The notes under the pieces were generated by a model. It worked only from the letters and a program-made list of their open reading frames with translations, had not been told where the DNA came from and made no database searches. DNA of 16,273 bases from an uncultured Bacilli bacterium (GTDB lineage: Bacteria > Bacillota_I > Bacilli_A > RF39 > UBA660): the NCBI GenBank assembly GCA_934148995.1, contig CAKPDM010000020.1, forward strand, positions 1-16,273, read 5' to 3'. The translations under genes were made by a program, and so were the position numbers. Below, one piece after another: positions 7,297 through 15,521 of the stretch (the stretch's first letter is position 1; each line of letters begins with the position of its first letter).

Positions 7297-7325
7297 ATTG
7301 TAATATAAAAACCGCTATTTGTCAA
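7297..7325 (-). promoter_or_regulatory. rpsD sigma-A promoter
   Basis: On the - strand, TTGACA (7325-7320) and TACAAT (7302-7297) are separated by 17 bases: a perfect -35, and a -10 with one difference from TATAAT. Transcription should begin near 7290. Confidence 0.88.
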
Positions 7326-7352
7326 ATATTTGTAGATAAAAAGTTAAGATTA

Positions 7353-7376
7353 TGATATCATTAGGTAGTAGGTGAT
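7353..7376 (+). promoter_or_regulatory. Extended -10 promoter and RBS of ezrA
   Basis: TGATATCAT (7353-7361) is an extended -10 (TGN plus TATCAT). No good -35 sits at the usual distance; TTGTAG at 7330 is 20 bases away. AGGTGAT (7370-7376) is the ribosome binding site, 7 bases from the ATG at 7384. The predicted leader is only about 16 nt. Confidence 0.55.
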
Positions 7377-7383
7377 GCACAAT

Positions 7384-9096
7384 ATGAAGGGGAAATTGCT
7401 ATATATTTTAACGGGAATCCTAATTGTAATTATTCTTGTAATAGCACTTATTGTATTTTTAAAAAAAAGAAAGAAAAAACATTACTTAAATATATGTAAA
7501 AGGCTTGATACTGAAAAAAATCTTATTGGTAGCACGCCCGTACTTTTAGAGCTTTCTAAACTAGAACCAATCATTAAAAATGAAAAAATGGAAGAAAAAT
7601 ATCAAAAGTGGCAAGATGAGTTTGCTTATATTAAAGATGAAGAACTTCCCAAAATTGATGACTTGCTAATAGAACTTGATACCTTAATAGATAAGAAAGA
7701 ATATAGTCTAGCTGAAAGTAAAATTAACAAATGTGAGATAGGACTTTATAAAGCTAGAGAACGTGCTAATTATTTATTAGACCAAGTAAAAGAAATAACA
7801 TTAAGTGAAGAAAAATATCGAAATATAATTACTAAGTTAAAAACAAAATATCGTCAGTTAAATAAAGAGTATCAAGATCATAAATCTCTTTATGAAGAAA
7901 TGGCTGAAGCGATAGAATTACAACTTGAAAATATAGAAAAAAGATTTTTAGAATTTGAAACAGCCATGGATCAAAATCAATACACAGATGTTGTTCATAT
8001 CGTAAAGGCATTAGATACAATGATTGAACATATGGAAATAGTAATTGAAGAAGTGCCAGATTTACTATTGATGTGTAAACAAATGGTACCAAAAAGAATA
8101 AAAGAGATAGAAGAAACCAAAACAAAAATGGAAAATGATGGTTATCCTCTTGACTATTTAAGTATAACTGATAATATGGAAGAAGCTAAGAAAAATGTTA
8201 ATGTTATCTTAGATAGAATTAAAGTATTAAATCTTGAAGATTGTATGTTTGAATTAAAAACAATCTTAGATTATTTAGATAGCATCTTTGTGGCATTTGA
8301 AAAAGAAAGACTATCAAGAAAAGTTTATGAAGAAGTTAGTAAAGACTTTGAGAAAAAATTAAATAAAACCGCTAAATTAGTAAGTGATATCTATGAACAA
8401 TTAGATGATATTGAGAGTATGTATGATTTAAATAAAGAAGATGTAAAAATTATTGATGAAGTTAATAAAGACTTAACAGTTATTAAAGATGATCATCACA
8501 AAATGCTTGAAAAAGTTAAAAATAAAGCAACCCCTTATTCTTTAGTAAATGATGAAGTTGAAACCTTATCAAATAGATTAAAACAAGTAGAATCAACTCT
8601 TGATATAGCACTTAAATCTCTTGGAAATATGTATGAAGATGAACAACGAGCTAGGGAACAGCTTGATGAGATTGAACGGTTATTAAAAGAATGTAAAGAG
8701 CGAATGCGTGAATATAAATTACCAGTAATTGAAGATAGATACTTTGTAGAACTAAGTGAAGCTAATGAAGCAATACTAGAAGTTATTAAAGAACTATCAA
8801 AGAAACCTATTGGGATAAAGACATTAAACACTAGAGTCGATACAGCAAGAGATTTAGTCTTAAAACTTTATAATACAACTATTTCAATGATTAAAACTGC
8901 AAAGATGAGTGAAATGGCCATTGTCTATGGAAATAGATATATAGGTCTACATACTGATATTGAAGAAGGAATTAATAGAGCAAGAAATCTTTTCTTTAAA
9001 GGTGATTATACTTCTTCTTTAAATGTCAGTATTGATACTATAAAACTAGTAGATGATAATTTTGAAAGAAAGTTGTTGACATATGAAAAAGAATAG
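7384..9096 (+). CDS. ezrA: Septation ring formation regulator EzrA
   Basis: 570 residues, close to the usual EzrA length. One N-terminal membrane span (about 5-26) is followed by basic KKRKKK and then an almost entirely helical coiled-coil cytosolic domain rich in Glu/Lys, as in the spectrin-like arch of EzrA. The C-terminal region has YGNRYIGLHTDIEEGINRAR, matching the conserved YGNRY patch. EzrA binds FtsZ, limits extra Z-rings and links division to cell-wall synthesis in Bacilli. In-frame GTG (7372) and ATG (7375) codons overlap the AGGTGAT binding site, so the ATG at 7384 is chosen. It heads a five-gene run and overlaps the next gene by 14 bases. The neighbourhood rpsD-ezrA recalls other Bacilli, where the two lie near each other (from memory). 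Confidence 0.95.
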   Translation: MKGKLLYILTGILIVIILVIALIVFLKKRKKKHYLNICKRLDTEKNLIGSTPVLLELSKLEPIIKNEKMEEKYQKWQDEFAYIKDEELPKIDDLLIELDTLIDKKEYSLAESKINKCEIGLYKARERANYLLDQVKEITLSEEKYRNIITKLKTKYRQLNKEYQDHKSLYEEMAEAIELQLENIEKRFLEFETAMDQNQYTDVVHIVKALDTMIEHMEIVIEEVPDLLLMCKQMVPKRIKEIEETKTKMENDGYPLDYLSITDNMEEAKKNVNVILDRIKVLNLEDCMFELKTILDYLDSIFVAFEKERLSRKVYEEVSKDFEKKLNKTAKLVSDIYEQLDDIESMYDLNKEDVKIIDEVNKDLTVIKDDHHKMLEKVKNKATPYSLVNDEVETLSNRLKQVESTLDIALKSLGNMYEDEQRAREQLDEIERLLKECKERMREYKLPVIEDRYFVELSEANEAILEVIKELSKKPIGIKTLNTRVDTARDLVLKLYNTTISMIKTAKMSEMAIVYGNRYIGLHTDIEEGINRARNLFFKGDYTSSLNVSIDTIKLVDDNFERKLLTYEKE

Positions 9097-10003
9097 CAGT
9101 AAAAAAAATAAGAGTAGAAATAATAAAAAAAATGTAAAAAACATTAATAAAAATAGTAGTAAAAGTAAGAATACTACAGTTAAGAAAAATACTACTGTAA
9201 AACAAAATAAAAAACAGAATAATACTAAAAATAGTAATACAAAAACTACTACAAAGAAAAAAGTTAGTACTGCAAGTACTAAAAATAAAACTAATGCTAT
9301 GGTAGTGGTTAATAAACCAGTGATTACTACTAAAAGTACTGTTAAAAAAACTTTTAGTCCAAGTTATAAAAAACTAATAAATGGTCCATTTAAAAAAAGA
9401 AAATTTGGACTATATGAATTTTTTGCAATAATAATTATTTGTTTAGTATTAACAGTTGTTCTACTCTATGCTATTCTAAAGTTGAGTAATAAAGAAAAAT
9501 ATCAAGTATTTAGTTTCAATGCCAAGGTAATGGCGATGAATGCTATAAATTATAATTCAAGTGATAAAGGAACGATGTATCTTTCAGAAATGTTAGATTT
9601 AAATTTAATATCACCTATTAAGAATCCATTTAATGGTAAAGAGTGTGATATCCATGAGTCAAAAGTTGATTTTTCGGAAGATATAAAAAAAGTTACCTTA
9701 AAATGTGGTGAATACTTAATTGATAATGAAAAGGTTAATAATAAGACATATACCATTTATAAAGTATCAGATTGGACAGAAAATAAAGAGTATGAAAATA
9801 ATGATACAGAAGTAGTATATAACATTACTAAGAAAGGTAAGTTGTTACTTAATGATTATTATCAAAAAGATTTGTTAATAAAAATGATTAATGAAAAATT
9901 ACATAAAGATTATAAGACAATAAGTGAAGTAAAAAAAGATTACAAATTAGTTAGTAAAAAACTTTATCGTAAGAAGACAAAGTTTAGAGAAGTAACTAAT
10001 TAG
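9083..10003 (+). CDS. Lys/Asn-rich single-span protein with pilin-like ectodomain
   Basis: 306 residues, family not recognised. Residues 1-110 are extremely rich in Lys, Asn, Ser and Thr and look disordered and strongly basic. One membrane span lies at 111-134. The outside part includes MYLSEMLDLNLISPIKNPFN, then C188 and C208 in the contexts GKEC and LKCGEYLI. That layout (a leucine-rich 'LSEM..LISPIKNP' segment followed by a cysteine pair) recalls the C-terminal region of type IV pilin-like proteins, but no prepilin leader (G-F-T-x-x-E) is present, so the likeness is tentative. The start overlaps ezrA by 14 bases with a weak GAAAG upstream, which suggests translational coupling. The basic cytosolic tail could bind nucleic acid, lipid or the acidic EzrA arch; all are guesses. 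Confidence 0.8.
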   Translation: MKKNSSKKNKSRNNKKNVKNINKNSSKSKNTTVKKNTTVKQNKKQNNTKNSNTKTTTKKKVSTASTKNKTNAMVVVNKPVITTKSTVKKTFSPSYKKLINGPFKKRKFGLYEFFAIIIICLVLTVVLLYAILKLSNKEKYQVFSFNAKVMAMNAINYNSSDKGTMYLSEMLDLNLISPIKNPFNGKECDIHESKVDFSEDIKKVTLKCGEYLIDNEKVNNKTYTIYKVSDWTENKEYENNDTEVVYNITKKGKLLLNDYYQKDLLIKMINEKLHKDYKTISEVKKDYKLVSKKLYRKKTKFREVTN

Positions 10004-10026
10004 TATATAGTAAGGAAGGTGTGTTT

Positions 10027-10683
10027 ATGAAAAATAGTAAAGAAAAAGATTGGTTTGATAGTCCAAGACTTGTAACTTATGTCATTATTGGATTATTGAT
10101 AGTATTAATAATATTATCACAATCATTTGCAATCAATAGTCAATTAGGTACATCTGATATTATTAGATCTATACTTAATCATAATAGTATCTATGTATTA
10201 ACACTTATTTATTTTGTTTTATTACATTTTAAAGTGGGAAAGAAATATTTTGACCATTTAAACGTATTAATGTTAATTTTCTTTGGTTTAATAACCATTG
10301 CTAGTATGTTTACAGTATTTCAATCATTTGGATTGATTTCAATATTGCAATTAGTAATAAATATCTTATTTACAATTTATTTTCTCTATGCTTTTATTTC
10401 TAATACAGTAATAGGTAAAGACTTACACTTAAATTCTACTCCTATTGTAGAACTTAAGAATGAACAATACTTTTATTTAATTACAACTTTATTAGTTATT
10501 CACTTAGTAGTAGCTCTTATTAATTCAACATCTTTTGAAAGTATAGTAATTTCACTATTAGAAGTATTATTCTATTTCCTGTTTGCTAGATACATTTCAT
10601 TATATAAAGAATATAATGATTTGAAGGAAGCTTCTTCAAAAAAGAAAAAAATAAAAAAAGAGGAAGAGGCAGGTGATAAATAA
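10027..10683 (+). CDS. Polytopic membrane protein of unknown function
   Basis: 218 residues with about six predicted spans (roughly 14-34, 50-64, 73-92, 95-117, 143-163, 168-188) and a highly charged Lys/Glu tail (KKKKIKKEEEAGDK). No family recognised. The ATG at 10027 is preferred over the GTG at 10021 because AAGGTG (10016-10021) overlaps the latter and stands 5 bases from the former. It starts 23 bases after the preceding gene, and its stop shares one base with the next start. Its place in the ezrA run suggests part of a membrane complex with its neighbours. Confidence 0.82.
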   Translation: MKNSKEKDWFDSPRLVTYVIIGLLIVLIILSQSFAINSQLGTSDIIRSILNHNSIYVLTLIYFVLLHFKVGKKYFDHLNVLMLIFFGLITIASMFTVFQSFGLISILQLVINILFTIYFLYAFISNTVIGKDLHLNSTPIVELKNEQYFYLITTLLVIHLVVALINSTSFESIVISLLEVLFYFLFARYISLYKEYNDLKEASSKKKKIKKEEEAGDK

Positions 10684-11015
10684 TGAAAGATTTATTCGAT
10701 GAAATAGATAAGGAAAAGAAAAGTCTTCCCAAGTTAAAAAAAATAAGTAATGAAGTAACAAAGTCAAGAGAACATAACTTTTATCAAAAATTAGCTTATT
10801 GGTTATTTGCATTTTTCTTTATTATTGGTATTATATTAGGTAATATATTTCCAGCTTGTACGGAAACTTCGACATTATTTAAAACCTGTACCAATACTGA
10901 ATACAACTTAGCATTGACATTAATCTTCTGGTTAGCAAGCTTTGTTTTTTGTTCATTAGTATACGGTCTAGGGGAAATTATTAAATTGCTTACAATAATA
11001 AGTGAAAAGAAATAG
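10683..11015 (+). CDS. Small two-span membrane protein
   Basis: 110 residues, not recognised. A charged N-terminal cytosolic segment (1-33) is followed by two spans (about 37-56 and 75-97) joined by a short outer loop holding C59 and C69 (ACTETSTLFKTC), which could form a disulfide. The start overlaps the previous stop (TAATG), with AGGTGAT at 10671-10677, so the two are translationally coupled. Confidence 0.82.
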   Translation: MKDLFDEIDKEKKSLPKLKKISNEVTKSREHNFYQKLAYWLFAFFFIIGIILGNIFPACTETSTLFKTCTNTEYNLALTLIFWLASFVFCSLVYGLGEIIKLLTIISEKK

Positions 11016-11024
11016 GTGGGTCAT

Positions 11025-12083
11025 ATGATTAAAAATGTAAAAATTGATGAAGGTAATATTGTTAGTTTTGAAAGAGAAAGAAGAAAAGTAATGGAGCGTA
11101 ATCGTCTTAGAGCAGAATATGAAGATTATGACGAAGACGATTATGAAGAACAATATGCTAATAGAAGGAAAGAGAACAACGCAAGTAGAACCTCTACTTC
11201 TAGACAACATAGTTCAAATAGCAAGAGCGGGAAAAAATCTACACAGGGCTATGGCTTTAAGACATTAGCTCCAGTTATAGTAGCTGCTGTAATAATTGGC
11301 GGAATAATAATAACCTCAGAACATACTAATGTAACTGAACTTCCTAATGGGGCTCCAACTGCATATGAGACACTTGTAGCTAATGTTACTGATTTGAATG
11401 ATTTAAACTTAGTTCTAGTAGACGATGGCGTTGATGATACATTTTTGAATTCGTTTTCTTCTAGTTTAGCTTCTGAAGGAGTCTCTTTTCAAATAGTTGA
11501 TGGCTCAGAAAATATATCTAATGTAAACGGTAGTGAAACTTTTGTAAGTTTGTTAGATTATAATAATGATGGTTTAACTAAAGTTATTGGTCAATATGAT
11601 GATAGAAATAATCAAGTTGATCCACTAGCTATCGGAATAAAAACTTGTCTTGGTAAGAATGCTTTAACAAGAGAAAATATTCAATCTGGTATTAAAGTAT
11701 ATGAAGCTGGTATCGAAAAGTTAGGATATTCACCAATAGAGACAGCTGTTGGGAATAGTGCTAATCGTTTTGTTTCCATAGCTGTAGATCCTGCTACTGA
11801 TGTGGAAGAATTTACTAGTGCTTTTACAGAAGGCATGCTTAGATTTGAAAATTATATTGAGGAATCTGATAAATTTGATTTATTAACAAGAGTAACAGGC
11901 GGAGAAACACTTTCTATTATTGCTGATCGTCATAACACAACTGTAGAAAGCTTAGAGGCTTTAAATGATATAGAAAATGGTAGAATTTTAGCTAACTCTA
12001 CTATAAAGGTTGGTCATTATTCTAACACTTTGACTGATAAAACGATTGTTATTAATGGAGCAGAAAAAGGAAAGACTTATTAA
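11025..12083 (+). CDS. Single-span LysM-domain protein
   Basis: 352 residues from the ATG at 11025, which has AGGTGG (11014-11019) 5 bases upstream; the in-frame GTG at 11016 lies inside that site. Residues 1-79 are cytosolic, with an Arg-rich stretch (FERERRKVMERNRLRAEYE) and an acidic one (EDYDEDDYEEQ). One span lies at 80-98. The ectodomain has a middle unit (about 125-287) I do not recognise, with NLVLVDDGVDDTFLNSF, SLLDYNNDG and FVSIAVDPATDVEEF, then a LysM domain (288-331; TGGETLSIIADRHNTTVESL, then NSTIKVGHY). LysM binds GlcNAc-containing glycan such as peptidoglycan. As the last gene of the ezrA run it plausibly ties the division machinery to the wall; this is inference. It could be a wall hydrolase, but no known catalytic motif is visible. 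Confidence 0.87.
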   Translation: MIKNVKIDEGNIVSFERERRKVMERNRLRAEYEDYDEDDYEEQYANRRKENNASRTSTSRQHSSNSKSGKKSTQGYGFKTLAPVIVAAVIIGGIIITSEHTNVTELPNGAPTAYETLVANVTDLNDLNLVLVDDGVDDTFLNSFSSSLASEGVSFQIVDGSENISNVNGSETFVSLLDYNNDGLTKVIGQYDDRNNQVDPLAIGIKTCLGKNALTRENIQSGIKVYEAGIEKLGYSPIETAVGNSANRFVSIAVDPATDVEEFTSAFTEGMLRFENYIEESDKFDLLTRVTGGETLSIIADRHNTTVESLEALNDIENGRILANSTIKVGHYSNTLTDKTIVINGAEKGKTY

Positions 12084-12112
12084 GATACTTAATTAGTGAG
12101 TATCTTTTTCTT
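12082..12112 (+). terminator. Rho-independent terminator of the ezrA run
   Basis: AAGATACT (12082-12089) pairs with AGTATCTT (12099-12106) across a 9-nt loop, followed by TTTCTTTT. The hairpin includes the last two bases of the LysM-gene stop, and the stop of the convergent acetyltransferase gene (12089-12091) lies at its stem/loop edge. In the - direction the trailing sequence is not U-rich, so it should act mainly on + transcripts. Confidence 0.82.
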
Positions 12113-12598
12113 TTGCCTTTCCTCTTTGAAACCAAGATAATAATTGTCTTTATGATCCTTGTAGTAACTATTACTAATTAAAAGATGATTTACTATGTTG
12201 TTATCAGATCTAGCTGCAATAACATTTGATCTAACAAGTACCTCTTCATAATTTTTTAGTTTTTCATCTTGTTCCATTGTATTACCAGTTAATTTGTGAT
12301 TTAAAATATAAAGAGCTTGCTTCATATAACCTTTACCTCTTTCGTTCTTTGTAATACCAAAATAAATATATAAATCATTACTAGTAACGTCTTTTGCCGC
12401 TAGAAAGATAAAGCCTATTGGTATATGACTTTTATTACCATTGATTTCTTGATATTTTTGAATTAAAAAGACAAAAGGACATTTAGGAGGAAGCTCACTA
12501 TAAGAACATAATGAATTATCTTCAAATAGTTTAACTAAGTCCTGGATATCCTCTTCATTTTGATAGTCTAATAATTCTAGGTTTAACCATTCACGCAT
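12089..12598 (-). CDS. GNAT-family acetyltransferase-like protein
   Basis: 169 residues. Motif A of GNAT enzymes is visible as YFGITKNERGKGYMKQAL (79-96), with the R-G-K-G-Y pyrophosphate-binding loop for acetyl-CoA. An earlier strand PIGFIFLAA (60-68) and a later VIAARSDNNIVNHLLISNSY (126-145) fit the strand and helix of motif B, ending in YYLGFKEE. A Lys-rich tail closes the protein. The acceptor is unknown. AAGGTGA (12611-12605) is 6 bases from the ATG and overlaps the end of the DUF3048 gene region, 17 bases away, so the two genes form one unit. Confidence 0.75.
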   Translation of the reverse strand: MREWLNLELLDYQNEEDIQDLVKLFEDNSLCSYSELPPKCPFVFLIQKYQEINGNKSHIPIGFIFLAAKDVTSNDLYIYFGITKNERGKGYMKQALYILNHKLTGNTMEQDEKLKNYEEVLVRSNVIAARSDNNIVNHLLISNSYYKDHKDNYYLGFKEERQKKKILTN

Positions 12599-12615
12599 TT
12601 ATCTTCACCTTACTA

Positions 12616-13650
12616 TTATTCAAAAGATGGAGTCATACTAGCTGGTTCAATTTGAATAATTGTATTTCCATCATTTAATTTAACTTCACTGCCATCATCA
12701 TAAGTATAAACTGTCTTGCCACTTCGAGTATTTTTCTTGGCATTAATTTTTCTGGCATAACCGTTTGTTATATAATATGCTTCATGAATACCAGTTGTAT
12801 CTAGATCTTGCCTACCATAACTATCAAGTGAATGGTTACTAACTTTAATTATGATAATATTTTTATAATGATATTGTTCTTTACTATCTCTATCAATATG
12901 AGCATTGTGATTCATATATCTTAAATATACTTGTCTTTCACTATCATATGCATAACTTCTAACTTGGCTGTTAGAATAAGGAATAGTTACTTTGTTAGCT
13001 ACCACACTTTCATCACTTAGTTTTGCTAAATCAATAGTGTCACTAGTAAGAGAAAGAGCTTCCCAATCATTACTGGTTGTTTTATAACCTAACCTAGCAG
13101 CATCATTATATAGAGTTTCAATATTAGTAAAGACATTATGAGGAGCAGCTATTTTAGTATCACGCCAATAAGCAGCATTTCTATATAAACCATTGATATT
13201 GTTAACCCCTAGACTTTTAATATCATTCTCTGCAAAGGTACTCCAACCATAATGAGCATAGATAGCGTCATATTCTAAAGCATAATCTAGAAAATAGTGT
13301 CTTGAACTTCTAACTGGACCGATAAGTTCGGTATTACTATCTTTAAAGATAGCCATTATTCTAGTAAGACCACCTTCAACGATTGCTTCATAAGTAACAA
13401 ATGCATCTTGGAGACCAACTTGTGAAGCATAACCAACATTATTATCAATCATAACAGCGATAGGACGTTTGTTACTGTCTTCATCATAGGTAGTTAATTT
13501 CTTTTTTTCTGCCTTAGTAGTATTTATATCAATAAATGGTATTTTAATTTCTGATTTATTTGGCAAGAAATAGTATATTCCTATCAGAATCAGGATAATG
13601 ATTACTATTATCAAGGTAATATTTCTCTTTTTTCGTTTCTTTCTTTTCAT
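12616..13650 (-). CDS. DUF3048 (YerB-like) membrane-anchored protein
   Basis: 344 residues. A very basic start (KRKKRKKRN) and one span (10-28) anchor the protein; B. subtilis YerB is a lipoprotein, but no lipobox cysteine is present here. The DUF3048 N-terminal domain begins RPIAVMIDNNVGYASQVGL (62-80) and includes EAIVEGGLTRIMAIF, GPVRSSRHYFLDYALEYDA and AHYGWSTFAE. The C-terminal domain includes YDDGSEVKLNDGNTIIQIEP near the end. Members are extracytoplasmic with no established activity. GGAGGAG (13659-13653) precedes the ATG. The protein is divergent from the nuclease gene across a 106-base gap that holds both promoters. Confidence 0.92.
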   Translation of the reverse strand: MKRKKRKKRNITLIIVIIILILIGIYYFLPNKSEIKIPFIDINTTKAEKKKLTTYDEDSNKRPIAVMIDNNVGYASQVGLQDAFVTYEAIVEGGLTRIMAIFKDSNTELIGPVRSSRHYFLDYALEYDAIYAHYGWSTFAENDIKSLGVNNINGLYRNAAYWRDTKIAAPHNVFTNIETLYNDAARLGYKTTSNDWEALSLTSDTIDLAKLSDESVVANKVTIPYSNSQVRSYAYDSERQVYLRYMNHNAHIDRDSKEQYHYKNIIIIKVSNHSLDSYGRQDLDTTGIHEAYYITNGYARKINAKKNTRSGKTVYTYDDGSEVKLNDGNTIIQIEPASMTPSFE

Positions 13651-13670
13651 AACTCCTCCATTCTAACTAG

Positions 13671-13679
13671 AGTTTATCA
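13671..13679 (-). promoter_or_regulatory. Extended -10 promoter of the DUF3048-GNAT unit
   Basis: On the - strand TGATAAACT (13679-13671) fits TGN plus a 4-of-6 -10 box. A clear -35 is lacking. The predicted start near 13664 would give a leader of about 14 nt. Confidence 0.4.
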
Positions 13680-13727
13680 TAATTTATTAGATGAGAAAAT
13701 AAATTTTAGAAAATTATAATTAATATA

Positions 13728-13751
13728 TGTTACAATATATTAGAGGGTGAT
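13728..13751 (+). promoter_or_regulatory. Extended -10 promoter and RBS of the nuclease-pta unit
   Basis: TGTTACAAT (13728-13736) is an extended -10 with a 5-of-6 core; the -35 region is A-rich without a match. GAGGGTGAT (13743-13751) is the ribosome binding site, 5 bases before the GTG start. The predicted leader is about 14 nt. Confidence 0.55.
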
Positions 13752-13756
13752 GTAAA

Positions 13757-14467
13757 GTGAGTAAAAAGAATAAAAAATATATAGCATCATTAGTAACAGC
13801 TTTTGCTTTTCTAGGAGCAATTTGTTATCAGTATGTCTTACCATCATATGCTTATAAAAATGATACTTTAAAGACAGAAGATGTTATTAATGTACAAAGT
13901 TATGATAATGAACCATATCAAGAAGTTAATAATAATAAACCAACATTTACAAGTGAAGAAAAAAAGTTGAAAGAAAAGGAAGATTATAGTGATTTAGATT
14001 CACTAGGTCGTGTTGGAACTGCATTTGCCCTTGTAAGTAAAAGTACTATGCCTACTACTAAAAGAGGAAGTATTGGAATGATTAAGCCATCTGGTTGGCA
14101 TACAATAAAATTTGATTTTGTTGATGGAAAATATCTTTATAATCGTTGTCATTTAATAGCACATCAATTAACAGGTCAAAATGCTAATCCAAAGAACTTG
14201 ATGACTTGTACTAGAAGTATGAATGTTGATGGAATGTTACCATTCGAAAATAAAGTGGCAAATTATATAAAAGAAACTAATAATCATGTTTTATATCGTG
14301 TAACGCCCGTCTATGATGGAGATAACCTAGTAGCAAATGGCGCTTATATGGAAGCATATTCAGTAGAAGATAATGGTAAATTATCATTCAATGTTTATGT
14401 TTATAATGTTCAAAAAGGTGTTACAATAGATTATAAAACGGGAGAAGCAAAACTAAGTGAGGAGTAG
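13757..14467 (+). CDS. Secreted DNA/RNA non-specific endonuclease
   Basis: 236 residues starting at GTG, the only start placed correctly after GAGGGTGAT. The N terminus has a signal peptide or anchor (basic KKNKK, hydrophobic 9-25, possible cleavage near SYA at 30-32). After a charged linker the beta-beta-alpha-metal nuclease domain runs from about 83; the DRGH-type motif appears as NRCH (129-132) with H132 as the expected general base. NANPKNLMTCTRSMNVDGML (142-161) holds the Asn candidates for the magnesium ligand. The subfamily is that of EndA/Spd-like nucleases, which degrade extracellular DNA or take part in DNA entry. G-to-C replacements occur at both NRGH and TGTR sites. The stop is 4 bases before pta. 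Confidence 0.9.
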   Translation: MSKKNKKYIASLVTAFAFLGAICYQYVLPSYAYKNDTLKTEDVINVQSYDNEPYQEVNNNKPTFTSEEKKLKEKEDYSDLDSLGRVGTAFALVSKSTMPTTKRGSIGMIKPSGWHTIKFDFVDGKYLYNRCHLIAHQLTGQNANPKNLMTCTRSMNVDGMLPFENKVANYIKETNNHVLYRVTPVYDGDNLVANGAYMEAYSVEDNGKLSFNVYVYNVQKGVTIDYKTGEAKLSEE

Positions 14468-14471
14468 AAAA

Positions 14472-15482
14472 ATGGAATTTATAGATACAATAATTGCTAG
14501 AGTAAAAAATAAGGAAATTAAAAAAATAGTATTACCAGAAACAGATGATGTTAGAACTTTAGAAGCAGCAGAAATGTGTGTAAAAGATAATATTGCTGAA
14601 ATTTATTTAATAGGTAATGAAGAAGAGATATTAGCACTTGCTAAAGAAAATAACATCTCACTTGATGGATGTACCATAATAGACCCAGTTAAATTTAAAG
14701 ATTTCGAGTTATGTGTTAATACTTATTATGAGTTAAGAGAATCAAAAGGAATGACTCTTGAAAAAGCAAGTGAAATAATGACTAATGATTATCCATATTT
14801 TGGAGCAATGTTGGTTAAGCTTGATTATGCAGATGGAATGGTTAGTGGAGCAGTTCATTCTAGTTCTGATACCTTGCGTGTTGCTTTGCAGATAATTAAA
14901 ACAGCTCCTGGCATAAAGACTGCTTCATCATTCTTTTTGATGGATACTCCATTACAAAGATATGGTTATAATGGTGTATTTATCTATTCTGATTGTGGTT
15001 TAAATCAAAATCCGACTAGTGAACAATTAGTAGATATTGCTGCTAGTAGTGCTGAAAGCTTTGAATTATTAGTAGATGAAGAACCAAAAGTAGCTTTCTT
15101 ATCACATTCAACTTATGGATCATCAAAATGTCCAGATAGTGAAAAAGTCGTAAAAGCTGTAGAACTTGCTAAAGACCGTTTAAAAGGAATTACTTTTGAT
15201 GGAGAGTTACAATTCGATGCGGCTGTTGTTAGAGAAATAGGTGAGAGAAAAGCACCAGGTTCAAAGTTAGCCGGGGAAGCAAATGTCTTAATATTCCCAG
15301 ACTTAGATGCTGGTAATATTGCTTATAAAATAACAGAAAGATTAGGTCTTGCTAAAGCTTATGGACCAGTTACACAAGGACTTGCTAAACCAGTTAATGA
15401 TTTATCAAGAGGTTGCTGTGCTAGTGATATAGTAGGAGTAGTAGCAATTACTGCTTTACAAGCTTCAGCTATCAAGAAATAA
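14472..15482 (+). CDS. pta: Phosphate acetyltransferase (EC 2.3.1.8)
   Basis: 336 residues, the usual length of the short Pta form without the DRTGG domain. It interconverts acetyl-CoA plus phosphate with acetyl phosphate plus CoA, feeding acetate kinase for ATP. Characteristic segments are IVLPETDDVRTLEAA (19-33), ADGMVSGAVHSSSDTLRVAL, FLSHSTYGSSKCPDSEKV and the C-terminal GEANVLIFPDLDAGNIAYK with GPVTQGLAKPVNDLSRGC. The ATG at 14472 is chosen because GAGGAG (14459-14464) lies 7 bases upstream; the in-frame GTG at 14457 falls inside the nuclease gene. It appears co-transcribed with the nuclease. No ackA is visible nearby, and no clear terminator follows. Confidence 0.96.
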   Translation: MEFIDTIIARVKNKEIKKIVLPETDDVRTLEAAEMCVKDNIAEIYLIGNEEEILALAKENNISLDGCTIIDPVKFKDFELCVNTYYELRESKGMTLEKASEIMTNDYPYFGAMLVKLDYADGMVSGAVHSSSDTLRVALQIIKTAPGIKTASSFFLMDTPLQRYGYNGVFIYSDCGLNQNPTSEQLVDIAASSAESFELLVDEEPKVAFLSHSTYGSSKCPDSEKVVKAVELAKDRLKGITFDGELQFDAAVVREIGERKAPGSKLAGEANVLIFPDLDAGNIAYKITERLGLAKAYGPVTQGLAKPVNDLSRGCCASDIVGVVAITALQASAIKK

Positions 15483-15521
15483 GGTAAAATCTAAAATTGT
15501 TGCTCCATACTTTTTAATTTG

